Positions 43,001 through 52,107 of a stretch of 64,000 bases of DNA are shown in pieces. The notes under the pieces are model-generated. The model had not been told where the DNA came from. It saw only the letters and a list, made by a program, of their open reading frames with translations, and made no database searches. Position 1 is the first letter of the stretch, and every line of letters begins with the position of its first letter. Location of the stretch: assembly GCA_030323885.1 (NCBI GenBank), contig CM059197.1, positions 36,864,556-36,928,555 of the forward strand, given 5' to 3'. The position numbers were made by a program, and so were the translations under genes. Source of the DNA: Branchipolynoe longqiensis. Its lineage: Eukaryota > Annelida > Polychaeta > Phyllodocida > Polynoidae.

Positions 43001-44548
43001 AGATAACTGTGCTGCATGGTACATGATACCACCATAACTATGCAGACTTGTTGACAGTCACATTGTAGTTAAAGAATGGGAAAATCACCATGCAAGGGTC
43101 ACCCAATCTTCATGAAAATTGGCCAGTAGATAGAAACCAGGTATGCAAAGAGGAATATGGTAGTTTATAAAATGAATACCCTCAAATTTGAGTGATTTCA
43201 AAAGGTATTGGTGGACGAAAAAGTATTCGCATCACCTTTCATACAGCGGCGCCTCGCAGATGCGTACGTGGCCTCGGTCTGGTTTCAACATGGCCGCGGC
43301 GTGAATAGCGTCGATACGGTCAAGCAATTAACAAATCTACTATAAATCAGGGATGATATTTTTCCTTTTTAAAGTGGATTTCCGGGGTTTTTTTCACAGC
43401 CTGGGGGCATTTTTTATATAGGTGTAAATGGAAATTTGCCGTCAGGATAATATTCTCGGCTTGATTTCTGCTTTTTGTCCTCTTTATTTTGTGCCTGAAA
43501 CCACTATCATCCCTGTAAATCCTAATGAGCAAAGTAAGAGATAGTGTGCTAAGAGTAAGACAAAACAAAAATGCAGCAACTACTAACCCATTTCTTAAAG
43601 AAGCCGAGTGCCGTCACCATTTCGAATGAGCAAGCTGATAGCTGTGAGAATTGCTCTGAATGGCGTTGTCGCACCATAACAGATCCCTCACTCTGATCTG
43701 AGATCATTTAAGATCATTAAGCCATCAGCAATCAACCAACAATCTTGAATTGTTGCCAATTGGGTTATGCCTGCTCCACCAAAGAATCGCTTTAATATCA
43801 AATCGAATTAATTAATCTTCCCTGTATTAATTTTATTTTGGGGAAATAATATAAATTTCAATTCGATAGGAGTCACAGAAATCTGCAGGTGCCTTATCCA
43901 AGACCCCGACCCAACCCAACCCTAACTCAAATCCATCAAAAAGGGGTGTTTGGTAGGGAACAAATATGTCACAATTTATTAGGCTCATTGTTAATATCTA
44001 TAAAATACTTGTCAAATGATATCCTTTTACATTGTACTTTTCTTTTTCTTTTTTTTACCAGTGTGCAGTTAATATCCATAGGATAGAATATCCGGCTTTT
44101 CTCAGAAATTCGTCGTCAGTTTCCCTTCTTATAATAATAATTACTAGGATAACGCTGTCCTGATATGACCTTAAATGTTGCCAGGACGTAAGAATCCAAC
44201 AACCAACCAACTAGGATAACGATGCTATTATTGGAGCAACATTAATTACAGATAACCTCACCATAAATCTGTGTTTTTTTGGTGGTTTTCTTTTTTTAGC
44301 CGGTGGCCATTTTCATGCCAAGTGTGTGTGTGTTTGTTTGATTTGTTGTGGATGCACCTTTCCAGGGCAAGTACAACCTTGAGTCTGACTACACTGGGGA
44401 CTATGCCGCCATCTTCAACATCATCCTCTGGACCGTGGTGTTCCTGGGCCTCATTGTGGCCGGCGTGTCCTACAGCATGTGGACAATGGACCCCGGCCGC
44501 GACTCCATCATCTATCGTATGACTACCCAGCGCATGAAAAAGGACTAA
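28092..44548 (+). CDS. ATP6AP2: ATP6AP2, (pro)renin receptor / V-ATPase accessory subunit 2
   Basis: Eight exons join in phase: 28092-28152, 29480-29619, 30494-30619, 34801-34896, 39465-39656, 40086-40235, 42301-42432, 44366-44548. All introns are GT-AG. The predicted protein has 359 residues, against about 350 in vertebrates. Residues 1-20 form a signal peptide ([18 protein letters not shown]). A lumenal ectodomain follows, with the furin-type site RKTR in exon 7. The last exon has a single membrane span ([20 protein letters not shown]) and the diagnostic cytoplasmic end [17 protein letters not shown]. Known roles are V-ATPase assembly and acidification, and a link to Wnt/PCP signalling through the ectodomain and membrane stub. 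The start was chosen for its signal peptide; an upstream ATG is out of frame. The ectodomain is divergent, as usual in invertebrates. Confidence 0.95.
28845..29160 (+). repeat. Dispersed repeat in ATP6AP2 intron 1 (partner at 39115-39420)
   Basis: About 300 bp is homologous, in opposite orientation, to 39115-39420 in intron 4. Shared blocks include GAGAAAGTTATGGCATTT, ATAAACTGTGACC and AAGTACTTTAATCA. No coding frame. Confidence 0.65.
29988..30338 (+). mobile_element. TTAAAGTTGCATAG-type MITE in ATP6AP2 intron 2
   Basis: The ends TTAAAGTTGCATAGACCGATG and CATTGGACTATGCAGCTTTAA are inverted. The interior matches 10262-10616 (TGCTTAATAAGTGCATCAGT). Intact length about 350 bp. Confidence 0.75.
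30620..30960 (+). mobile_element. Partial CAGGGATGAAAG-type MITE with a SINE tail, ATP6AP2 intron 3
   Basis: GATGAAAAGATCTCGATTTC and the following GATTAACTATCACAAAATGCC match the left part of the copy at 47200-47704. ATGATATGACCTTAGATGTT and GCTAGGATATAAAAC match the family-1 SINE tail. No right terminus is preserved. Confidence 0.5.
31139..31174 (+). other. Candidate 36 nt cassette exon in ATP6AP2 intron 3
   Basis: A strong acceptor (CTCTGTTATTTCCAG) precedes 36 nt encoding [12 protein letters not shown], followed by GTAAAA. It is phase 0 on both sides, so it could be included without changing the frame. Family members do not obviously have this insert, and it may be chance. Confidence 0.2.
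32196..32623. mobile_element. Fold-back element with CATACGCTCC subrepeats, copy 2, TTAA target
   Basis: The ends AGGGGCTGTCACATTAGGG and GTAATGTGACAGGGCC are inverted. They are flanked by TTAA at 32192-32195 and 32624-32627. The arms carry the same CATACGCTCC and CGGCGTA words as 14268-15044. A TTAA duplication is the hallmark of piggyBac-type (and Kolobok-type) transposition. Confidence 0.85.
32945..33765. mobile_element. Compound fold-back element, ATP6AP2 intron 3
   Basis: Outer arms (GTGTATATAGATGAGAGGGA versus TCCCTCTCATCTGTCTATAT) enclose three related blocks in alternating orientation. Each contains TCTTCATACAGAAAAA, CAATGCATTG and the AAAACATGTTTACCAAAA core. A near-perfect palindrome centres near 33250 (CATTGACAATGCATTGAG). 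No coding potential. Confidence 0.7.
33823..34320 (-). mobile_element. LINE reverse transcriptase C-terminal fragment
   Basis: The minus-strand frame reads [20 protein letters not shown] then [19 protein letters not shown]. This is the characteristic post-RT segment of jockey/CR1-type LINEs. It ends in sequence without a tail. 5'-truncated. Confidence 0.7.
34940..35240 (+). mobile_element. tRNA-headed SINE, family 1, 5'-truncated
   Basis: Starts within the head (GGGTTCGAACCCTGGTCGAG) and continues through the body to GATATGACCCTAAATGTTGC and GCTAGGACGTAAAAC, with a CAAA-rich end. Confidence 0.8.
35245..35815 (+). mobile_element. Family 1 SINE body split by a MITE
   Basis: The SINE body runs 35245-35410, is interrupted, and resumes at 35720 (CACTATAAAGTCATGAGTG) to the tail GCTAGGACGTAAAAC near 35800. 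The interruption is the MITE at 35411-35719. Confidence 0.8.
35411..35719. mobile_element. CAGGGATGAAAG-type MITE with 6 bp target duplication
   Basis: The ends CAGAGATGAAAG and CTTTCATCCCTG are inverted and flanked by CACTAT at 35405-35410 and 35720-35725. That sequence occurs once in the uninterrupted SINE. Related copies lie at 43348-43515 and 47200-47704. Confidence 0.85.
36375..37500 (+). repeat. CCCTCTTTCATTC minisatellite, about 1.1 kb
   Basis: Near-regular 13-14 bp units with CTTTCATT or CTTCCATT variants and higher-order CTCCTCTCCCATGC blocks. Open frames of several hundred codons across it are repeat translations. Confidence 0.95.
37501..37785 (+). repeat. GGGGAATGNAAGA minisatellite (inverse of the preceding array)
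   Basis: Units GGGGAATGCAAGAT or GAATGGAAGATG are the reverse complement type of the array to the left. The switch point is at about 37490-37510. Confidence 0.9.
37786..38940 (+). repeat. TGTGTCTC microsatellite with a central inversion
   Basis: The first part is TGTGTCTC-type to about 38247. After TCTGACAAAGAGACA the array continues as the complementary GAGACACACA type to about 38940. The two halves form a potential long hairpin. Confidence 0.95.
39115..39420 (-). repeat. Dispersed repeat in ATP6AP2 intron 4
   Basis: Inverted partner of 28845-29160, with GCCATAACTTTCTCCCC and GGTCACAGTTTATTAT. It directly abuts the satellite-filled fold-back element. Confidence 0.65.
39830..39884 (+). repeat. 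CACTT pentanucleotide microsatellite
   Basis: About ten perfect CACTT units in ATP6AP2 intron 5. Confidence 0.9.
39885..40065 (+). mobile_element. Family 1 SINE tails, two fragments
   Basis: GACAGCACTATAAAGTTACC is followed by two copies of the tail (TAATATGACCTGATTTTTGC and CTGATATGACCTTAAACTTG). Both are headless. Confidence 0.65.
40519..41345. mobile_element. Repeat with CCTTGAAAAGTCCTT words, split by a SINE
   Basis: The left part has GTCCTTGAAAAGTCCTT repeated and the right part (41280-41345) has TATCCTTGAAAAGTCTGAAT. A full SINE (40812-41150) lies between. The termini are not resolved. Confidence 0.5.
40812..41150 (+). mobile_element. tRNA-headed SINE, family 1, full-length
   Basis: The head GACGGGATGGCCGAGTGAGT, B box GGGTTCGAACAC, body and tail GATATGACCTTAGATATTGC plus GCTAGGACGTAAAAC end in a CAAA-rich stretch. 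ATP6AP2 intron 6. Confidence 0.85.
41360..41680 (+). mobile_element. tRNA-headed SINE, family 1 variant head
   Basis: The head GGCTCGAATCGGTAGAACGC differs from the standard copies but shares GAGTCAAACCATTGACCT, the body and GATGTTGCCAGGATGTAA. The same head type recurs at 48705. Confidence 0.75.
42605..43312. mobile_element. TIR element with inverted arms, ATP6AP2 intron 7
   Basis: The left arm (CACACTATTCACGCGTGACC and GAGGCTGAGTATGCGTC) and right arm (GCGTGAATAGCGTC) are inverted. Inner blocks such as GTCAATTTTCATGAAGATTG recur inverted at 43110-43130. No transposase. Confidence 0.6.
43348..43515. mobile_element. CAGGGATGAAAG-type MITE, short copy
   Basis: The ends CAGGGATGAT and ATCATCCCTG are inverted. 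Flanks share TAAAT, consistent with a short duplication. ATP6AP2 intron 7. Confidence 0.65.
44157..44215 (+). mobile_element. Solo family 1 SINE tail
   Basis: TCCTGATATGACCTTAAATG plus TTGCCAGGACGTAAG followed by CCAACAACCAACC. No head. Confidence 0.6.
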
Positions 44549-44580
44549 GTGGCCACCCTGTCTGTGAATGATGCTATCTG

Positions 44581-44893
44581 TAAAGCCCCTGTCACAACTC
44601 GCCAGATTGAGGAGACGGATAGAGCAGGACAAAAATATTCTAGTCCGGTGTGATTCGGACGTGAAATGTATCGATTAAGTAATGGACGAGGGAACGGAGG
44701 GTAACGGATAATAACCGCATACGTCAGTCCGGCGCAATCTATTACAAGTTTTGTGCATGCTCAAAACTTGTAATGGATCGGGCTGGATATCAACGGATAT
44801 GCAACGGGCACAAACCGGACATTGCCGGATATCAACAGACTGTTCGGTGTCTTTCCATTTCACCAATCCGTCGAGGTGTGACAGAGCCTTTAG
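44581..44893. mobile_element. Fold-back element with CCGGAT subrepeats, 32 nt after the ATP6AP2 stop
   Basis: The ends TAAAGCCCCTGTCACAACTC and GGTGTGACAGAGCCTTTA are inverted. The arms repeat CGGAT and ACGGA words around AAGTTTTGTGCATGCTC. It lies in the probable 3' UTR of ATP6AP2. Confidence 0.8.
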
Positions 44894-45094
44894 TGTGGTC
44901 ATGTGCTGTGAGTAAGGGCCATTATGGCAGTGTTGCCAACCCTCACGGTTTTGCCCTTACAATATTTCATGTCCCGTCATCACCTTATGCCGATCTTCTG
45001 GTTTTACAGTTTCCAATGTTGACAACCCTGCAATGCCATTAATATAGTAATATTATTTAAATCCTAAGGATTATTTATAAAGAAAAATTAAATG

Positions 45095-45100
45095 AATAAA
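45095..45100 (+). promoter_or_regulatory. Candidate polyadenylation signal AATAAA
   Basis: First AATAAA clearly downstream of the ATP6AP2 stop, about 550 nt past it. A G-rich tract follows shortly after. The alternative is AATAAA at 46669-46674. Confidence 0.35.
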
Positions 45101-45599
45101 TTTAAAATAATTCGGGTGGGGGGGGGGGGGGGGAGAGAGGGATGCCCCCAGACCTCCCAATAAAACATCCCTTAAAATCTTCCGGTTTTTCATTTTCCAA
45201 TGTTGGCAACCCTGTTATGGGTGCTTTGAGGTGAGCTACAACGGGAATCGGTTCAGAAGAATATCATAGCTGTGCTATCCTGGATTAGGAAGTTGTGGGG
45301 GGTAAGATTCTAGGCTGTTAATATTTCTCGGTGATATCAAGGAGGAAATTCCCTAAATTAAGGTAGTTGCATCTAGATGTGAACTTCTATATATACATAA
45401 ACCGTCGTCAGTTAGTCTCTACTGAGGAATTTACAAGGAGAATGTAGGAGTAGCTCACAGTAGTGCATATACCTAACTCGAAATGGCTGGGTTTGTTTGC
45501 TCTCATGTTCCGTTATGCTTGTTCAAAGCTTTTTTCGAACTGAGAGGTTATCTGGATTGTGATAAACTCACTTTTTCTGCATTAGGATTGGTGTTTGTG

Positions 45600-46345
45600 T
45601 GAAATAGAAATATTACACTTTCACTGTACTGCGTACATGGGAAGACAAAAGTGGCTTCCACATGATGACTGAGTCTACCGCTGTAGCTTACACGGATACC
45701 ATTATTTGTGAGGTTATACCTGCCAGAATGCGCGTATATGGGAACACAAAAGTGGCTTCTTGATGTTCGCCTCGGTCTACCGCTGTAGCTTACACGGATA
45801 GCCTGATTTGTGAGGTTATACATCCCAGAATACGTCTATATGGGAACACAATTTAAGTGTCTTCCACATGATGACTGGGTCTACTGCTGTAGCTTCCGCG
45901 GATAGCCTTATTTGTGAGGTTATACCTCCCAGAATACTCGTATATAGGAATACAAAAGTGGTTTCTTCATGATTACTGGGTCTAACGCTGTAGCTTCTGC
46001 GGATAGCCTTATTTGTGAGGTTATACCTCCCAGAATACGCATATATAGGAACACAAAAGTGGTTTCTTCATGATGACTGGGTCTACCGCTGTAGCTTCCG
46101 CGGATAGCCTTATTTGTGAGGTTATACCTTCCAGAATACGCGTATATAGGAACACAAAAGTGCTTTCTTCATGATTACTGGGTCTACCGCTGTAGCTTCC
46201 GTGGATAGCCTTATTTGTGAGGTTATACCTCCCAGAATACGCGTATATAGGAACACAAAAGTGGTTTCTTCATGATGACTGGGTCTACTGATGTAGCTTC
46301 CGTGGATAGCCTTATTTGTGAGGTTAACCTCCCAGCATACTGTAT
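45600..46345 (+). repeat. Minisatellite, about 103 bp unit, about 7 copies
   Basis: The unit includes CCCAGAATACGCGTATATAG, GAACACAAAAGTGG and GTCTACCGCTGTAGCTTCC, then GATAGCCTTATTTGTGAGG. Copies differ by point changes. It lies downstream of ATP6AP2. Open frames across it (46418-46122, 45823-45548, minus) are repeat translations. Confidence 0.9.
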
Positions 46346-47016
46346 GCTGCTCATTGGCATAGCTTAAGTCGATGAACAGACATGCGTCAGAGTGTAGCTT
46401 ACACCAGCGTGTAAGCATATTAACTGTAGGTACAAGTGTAAGTTATGGCCGTATTTGTTGTGGTGTAAATCCAACTTTAAGTATCTAGACAACCATGGTA
46501 ATCATGGTATGTTGAGATAGAGTAAATCAACTTAGACATTGTATGCACAGAATGTATGTAGTAAGAATAGCAATGGCACAAACATGAACCATCCATCATT
46601 TCCTGCATTTATTTATTTATTTTGTTATGAAGTTCACAAACACTGGACACCCGGAATGTGTTTGTCTGAATAAAACCACGATTAATTCTTTATGTTCCTG
46701 AGCTGGCTGTATTAAGAATGCAATTAATTATTGTAATATAAGTGAGAGCTGGTGTATTATATGCTTTTGTTGTCTGCTGTACAATCGTTGCTTAGGATTC
46801 TGACAGGTTGCACATTCCAGTTTTGCCATTGGCTTGTATTATCGTGTACAAAATAGCGCTTTGATGACACATCGATACGCGCCTGTAGAACACTAGTCAT
46901 GTGTTGCGAGGCGCTAACCTCCGAATTGTGACCTGCATTGGGGAGATGGACATTGCTTGTTTCAACACTTAGCAGGTGACCTGTTTGCTTTCTGTAGAGG
47001 TTGCAGTGATATATAC
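46346..47016. other. Intergenic DNA downstream of ATP6AP2
   Basis: No gene recognised. AATAAA at 46669-46674 could be a distal polyadenylation signal. A few short AT-rich stretches. Confidence 0.4.
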
Positions 47017-47186
47017 TACAGTCAAACCTCTAATCGACCACTCCCCTATATCGATCACTTTATTTGGTTCCCAAACGATCGCCCATACATTGTAATGATG
47101 GAAGAAAATCCCTAAACCCACCACCTCCCTGAATGGACCATTTAAAGTCGGTCCCATGCTTGGTCGATTTAGAGAGGTTTTACTGT
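47017..47186. mobile_element. pogo/Tigger-like MITE
   Basis: The ends TACAGTCAAACCTCTAATCG and CGATTTAGAGAGGTTTTACT plus GTA are inverted. CAGT-AAACCTCT is the terminus type of Tigger/pogo elements, which duplicate TA. A related copy lies at 53190-53369. Confidence 0.7.
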
Positions 47187-47199
47187 ATATATTATATAT

Positions 47200-47704
47200 C
47201 AGGGATGAAAGATCTCGACAATTTTTTATAACCCCCAATTAACATTCACAAAATGTCATGGATATATATGACAGCAATTGGTCAGTCTGAATCCCATTCT
47301 TATATGACCTTAGGTATTGCTCGGACATGAAACCCAAACAAACACAAAAAAGCACGGAGTGATTGTGGGGTGAGAAATGGGGAATTGGTGACATAATACT
47401 AATAGTCATAACAAGGAGAGGAGAATGCTCTCCAGTGATAGTCTGTACTGACTGATCAGTGGAATGGAGGTAGGTTAGTGCGAGGAGACTAGTGGATGAA
47501 ATCTGACTTCCGGGAATTTTCCGGAGATTCTCTGACTGCTAAACCTATGGGAGAATATCCACGTTTTCGCTATTGACTTTCTTTTAATAATAATTGCGAG
47601 GATAACGATGCCATTATTGGAGTAACATTTACAGAAAATCTCTATATTTCCTCTTTTAAATTTTAAATTTGTTTAAAAGGAAACCGAGACCACTTTCATC
47701 CCTG
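47200..47704. mobile_element. CAGGGATGAAAG-type MITE, longest copy
   Basis: The ends CAGGGATGAAAG and CTTTCATCCCTG are inverted and flanked by an AT-rich sequence compatible with a short duplication. The interior contains GGAATTTTCCGGAGATTC and a SINE-tail-like CTTATATGACCTTAGG. Confidence 0.8.
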
Positions 47705-48700
47705 ATATATATTTATATATGTGTTTATGGCTATATATAGTCAGTCATAAGCAGTGCCTCTGTCGTTCAAGTTCGAAAATCTAGTTAAAGTTGGAATTAT
47801 TTCATTTTATGTCATGATTTCATGATGTTCTTCCTCAAGTTGACTGACCGTCTTTTGGGGCGTGATTGCACGTTTCAATTTCTCACTGTTAAGTCATGCT
47901 CATTCGATAAAATAATAGGATCAATAAAACTGAAAATAGTTTCCTTTAAATATAATACTACTAAAAGAATGGAGAGTCGTTGGGGAATATTTCTGGGCGC
48001 TATCTTTCGTTATTGTTATCAAAATATTGTTTCAAGAGTGTACCTGAATACTTCTATCAAATGTACTTAGCTTTTCACTCTGGATACACTACAGAAACGT
48101 GTTTTATGTGATGCGGAAAATCGACAAAATAATGTCATGATTCACTCTTAAGACGATCCTTGTGTTAAATAAATATACATACAAATGTAGCAATATTTGT
48201 TTGATGGATTAAGTAGTACTAGAATTGTCTAATATAAGGACAATATATAGCCAAATAAATAAAACCTATTTAAAATAGATAAATTAATCTTTTAGATTCA
48301 TATACATTATTGTGGTATATAACATTTGATTTGGTAAAGATCGATTTAAAAGGGATGGGCGAAAATCATTAAAACAAACCTGGAGCCTATGTACATACAA
48401 TTCAAAGTGAATCAAAGAGGTATATTATACTTGTGTGCTGAGATTTGGCATGATGTGGGACATATATTAATGAATAACCTTTTGATAGTTTGTTCAAATA
48501 GGACTTACATGGATATATATACCTGCACTATGTGGGCTAGAATGGCTATATTGATTCGTTCAGTGCAAGCTCGAAAATTATTAATAGTGAGTGGCTGATG
48601 TCGTTATGTTATGTGGTGGACTAGAATGTATGTGAATGCAACTACATGATGTAAATAAAAGGTGACCTGAACACGTGTAGTTGTGTGTTATTTTACGGCT
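47705..48700. other. AT-rich intergenic DNA
   Basis: Contains an 82-codon (47822-48070) and a 69-codon (48389-48598) plus-strand frame without recognisable domains or splice context. I treat both as chance. No terminal repeats seen. Confidence 0.35.
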
Positions 48701-48704
48701 GTCA

Positions 48705-48990
48705 TTCCGCGACGTGATCGAATCGGTAGAGCGCAAGCCTCCCATGCGGGAGATCGTAGTTCAGTCCCAGTTGAGTCAAACCAATGGCATGTCAAATTGA
48801 TACTTGTCACTTCCTAGCCTGGTGCTCGGCATTAATAGGATAGGGCAGTGTCAGGATAATGTGACAGTGGGATATCGGGTCATGGTGCTGGTGACCTCAT
48901 TTCCCAATGGGGAAACCTATAAAGTTGCAATGAGTCGGTACGTGTCCTGATATGAACTTAGATGTTGTCAGGATGTAAAACCAACCAACC
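48705..48990 (+). mobile_element. tRNA-headed SINE, family 1 variant head
   Basis: The head GATCGAATCGGTAGAGCGCA, then GAGTCAAACCAATGGCATG, body and tail GATGTTGTCAGGATGTAAAA ending in CCAACCAACC. Same head type as 41360-41680. Confidence 0.75.
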
Positions 48991-49138
48991 ATTCTGATTG
49001 GTATTACTAATGAAGGCAAATGAATGATTGTCTTCGGTTAGTCACTCAGGTTCCTATCGATCAGACCAATCAATATTTATGTTTGAATGGTGATGGAATT
49101 TGATTTCTATGAAATCCTATCGTACGGCACGATCTAGA

Positions 49139-49423
49139 TTTAAGCTAGGATTCCTTACACGCGGTATGCGGCATGCGTACGGGATGGGTCCTTTCACCCA
49201 CACCCACACCCACACACAGTGTCAGGTTTCCTCACCACTGTTCTGTATGGCAAACACAGCATTCACATTCGCATGCCGCACCGATGGCTACATGGACCGA
49301 TTCAGTTCGCATTCGCATGCCGTATGCCGTATGTAAGGAATCACCCCCATTGACTTACAGGCGTTTCCATTTTTTGCCGCATTCGCATGCTGCATGCCGC
49401 GTGTAAGGAATGTAGCCTTTAAG
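49139..49423. mobile_element. Fold-back element with GCATGCG subrepeats
   Basis: The left end TTAAGCTAGGATTCCTTACA plus CGCGG and the inverted right end CCGCGTGTAAGGAATGTAGC plus CTTTAA. The arms repeat GCATGCG and GCATTCGCATGC. About 285 bp. Confidence 0.8.
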
Positions 49424-49429
49424 GTTGGT

Positions 49430-49490
49430 TTTGTTGTTGGAGTTTTATGTCCTGGGTGGCAACATCTAAGGTTATATCCGGACGGGATCT
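49430..49490 (-). mobile_element. Solo family 1 SINE tail
   Basis: The plus strand shows GTTTTATGTCCTGGGTGGCA and ACATCTAAGGTTATATCC, the inverse of the standard tail. Confidence 0.6.
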
Positions 49491-49494
49491 AGAT

Positions 49495-49740
49495 AAACGA
49501 TTCACTCCTATCCATAGTAGGAGTGAATGACAACCATTCTTAAATCCGGGCAAAAGCTGCTTCAGTAGGAATTAACTGTAGATGTGGTGGTTCCAGTATG
49601 CATCTGTATTGGCCAGAAAATGAGAAATTGTGAGAAAATACCCCAAAAAAACAAAATGGCCACAGAAAGCTCCTCATTCTACAGTTAATTCCTACTGAAG
49701 CAGGTTTTGCCCGGATTTAAGGATAGTTGTCATTAATCTA
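49495..49740. repeat. Inverted repeat with TCCTACTGAAGCAG arms
   Basis: GTTGTCATT, TTAAATCCGGGCAAAAGC and TCAGTAGGAATTAACTGTAG occur left and inverted right (about 49675-49735). The loop contains GTATTGGCCAGAAAATG. Related loop sequence recurs near 61090-61260. Confidence 0.7.
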
Positions 49741-50110
49741 CATGCTTTCAGCAATTCTTCACTGCAATAGTAGTGGTCTATGGTAAGTAAGTGTTTGAAC
49801 AATATATTTAGCATGTTAGATTGCAGATTCAAGTGAATATGTCCATAAGGCATAACCAAGCTTCCTGACTTTTTCTAATGGTCTTTAGTAGCCATACCCA
49901 GCAGTCTACTGCGGGAATAACTAGTCCCCTTCCCGAGAATAGTATTCTATGCCTGAAATGCATATTTCTTTTCTCGTCCCCTTTCCATTGAGCACATACC
50001 CATAAGTCCTATAGAGCTTTATTGAAATATGTTATTTGGTTCAGGGATTGAGATGCACACCAGTAAACATGGCACTGCGACATAAGCGTAATAAACACAG
50101 CAACAAGTGT

Positions 50111-50499
50111 GATATATGCGTAATAGACATATAGCTATGTGGCTAATATATGTTAACGAGATGCAGAGTTTGAGACAAAGGATTATGCTAATGAGATGAC
50201 GTCATGGAAAGTTTAGCCAGCGGGTTGAGCGAGCCCTAGGCCGTGAATAAACCATTCAGTATCCAAAAGTCAAAGTGTTCAGACGTACTTTCACATGGTG
50301 TCAGATGTGGGGTATGTGAAAGTATGTCTGAACACTTTGACTTCTGGATACTGAATGGTTTATCCACGGCCTAGGGCTCGATCAACCCAACGGCTAAACT
50401 TTCCATGACGTCATCTCATTAGCATAATCCTTTGTCTCAAACTCTGCATCTCGTTAACATATATTAGCCACATAGCTATACGTCTATTACGCATATATC
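50111..50499. repeat. Long near-perfect palindrome, arms about 190 bp
   Basis: The left arm (GATATATGCGTAATAGAC ... GTGTTCAGACGTACTTTCA) is mirrored by the right arm around a short centre (GGTGTCAGATGTGGGG). Each arm contains TGACGTCA. Few mismatches, so it is a young hairpin-forming or fold-back transposon. Confidence 0.85.
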
Positions 50500-50770
50500 A
50501 GAACAAGGAAGACCCAACCAGTCTGCTCTTGTTTTATTGACTGAGTGAGCGCAACTTCCGGAAACCCAGTGAGCCCTTCTCAGTGTAAATCAGATGTAGT
50601 AGTTTTGTATTCTGACATAATCACAAATTTTATTCACGCATACCATAGTATAGTGTTTGAAGTATGTTTGATTTAGACTATTTCCACCTCTATTTAAATC
50701 AGACCATATCAGTAGTGTAAAGAATGGGAGGGTTACTGTCAGAATGTATGCTCGATGAAGGGTTTGTTAA

Positions 50771-51193
50771 TGCTTAGGTCACAAATGCTGCGGTCGCCAT
50801 GCGGTGATGTGGTCTGCGGTGTCCCTTGCGGTTGATGCAAATGTTACGGCGTTGAGGTCTGCCGTTTATCTCTTCACAAATTGTACGGTTTGTGTTGAAT
50901 ATATACACGTATTTAGTATACAAAAAAAGTCATGACTTTCTTAATATTGATCACACAAACATGAATTTTGTACCATATTGATATTCACTTTACAACCTTT
51001 TTATTGATGTCAACAGACGTGATCGTACAGTGTTGTGGAGTCTGGGTTGCGGCGTTGCGATTTATCTAAGTTAAGATAACTCCAACTTAAGAAAACTGTA
51101 GCACCTTGCGGCTAGAAAAAAACAACGTACGGTCACCGCACGGCGACCGTAACTGACCGTGCGGTCGCCGTAACACATTTGTGACCTAGGCAT
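50771..51193. mobile_element. Fold-back element with GCGGTCGCC subrepeats
   Basis: The ends TGCTTAGGTCACAAATGCTG and the inverse AACACATTTGTGACCTAGGC. The arms carry GCGGTCGCC and TGCGGTG words. The core is AT-rich. Confidence 0.85.
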
Positions 51194-51199
51194 AAGTGA

Positions 51200-51986
51200 C
51201 CATCTAAAAGCTGGTTGGGACTCCTTTTTTTACTGCTTGCCCTTCTCCATTGCTAGGATATGTTGGGCAACTAACCTAGTTTTTGAATCAATATTGGCAT
51301 TAATGTATGGTCGATCAATTCTCTGTTCATGTGCAATTTTTGAAAATTGTAATTTTCTTGGCCTTCTAGGGAGGAGATACTCTATACTTTCACTATAATT
51401 TGTTGGAGTTTTACGTCTTGGCAACATCTAAGGCCATATCAGGACGGTCATTATAAAGTATATGAAATATAATACATGAGTGCGTTGACATGACCTGGTG
51501 GTGGAGTGGGCAGTTTGAGGCGATTGTAATTAAATTTAAATATCAATTACCACTTTTACTACTTCTTTTTAATTAAAAATTAATGTTCACAAAAATCTAG
51601 TTCAACACAGGAAATTAATTAGTCGTGCTCTTATAACTTTATTACTGCCAATTGCTAAAATATTTACACGTATCACAGATTGATCGCGAATAAATCTTAA
51701 ACATTTAACACGTTTGTGCATATTAATAAATAAGCGCAAAATAAAAACGTTGTTTGATAATATATAATGACATATGTGTGCATTTTGACAAAGTATTAAT
51801 TTGTTTAGTTTATTTCACATCTATATATATTTATGCTCTCTTCTACATCCCGTTTCTGGAAGTGAATAAAAACAATACATTGTTGCCAGCTAGTAAAACT
51901 CGTTTAAAAAAAAAAAGTAGAACTTGTGAAACTTGTTTTAATATACATGCATATATTTTATATGCTACCTATCCTATTTTCTACTT
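51200..51986. other. Intergenic DNA downstream of the EFHC-family gene
   Basis: A solo inverse SINE tail lies at 51405-51450 (GTTGGAGTTTTACGTCTTGG). The remainder is AT-rich and without recognised genes. Confidence 0.4.
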
Positions 51987-51992
51987 TTTATT
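51987..51992 (-). promoter_or_regulatory. Candidate polyadenylation signal of the EFHC-family gene
   Basis: TTTATT on the plus strand is AATAAA in the transcript, about 115 nt after the stop codon at 52108-52110. Confidence 0.55.
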
Positions 51993-52107
51993 CGGTAAAA
52001 GATAAGTAACCGTGTCAAGCATTTTGATTACATATGCAAGCAACTCTCTTAAAGTTGGCTAAGTTGGGTTAACAAAAGAAAGGAGAGCGCGTGTGTAAGA
52101 CTGAGAA

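Noticed and set aside
47822..48598. Two plus-strand frames of 69-82 codons
   Set aside because: No recognisable motif, no splice context and no homology within the window; likely chance in AT-rich DNA.
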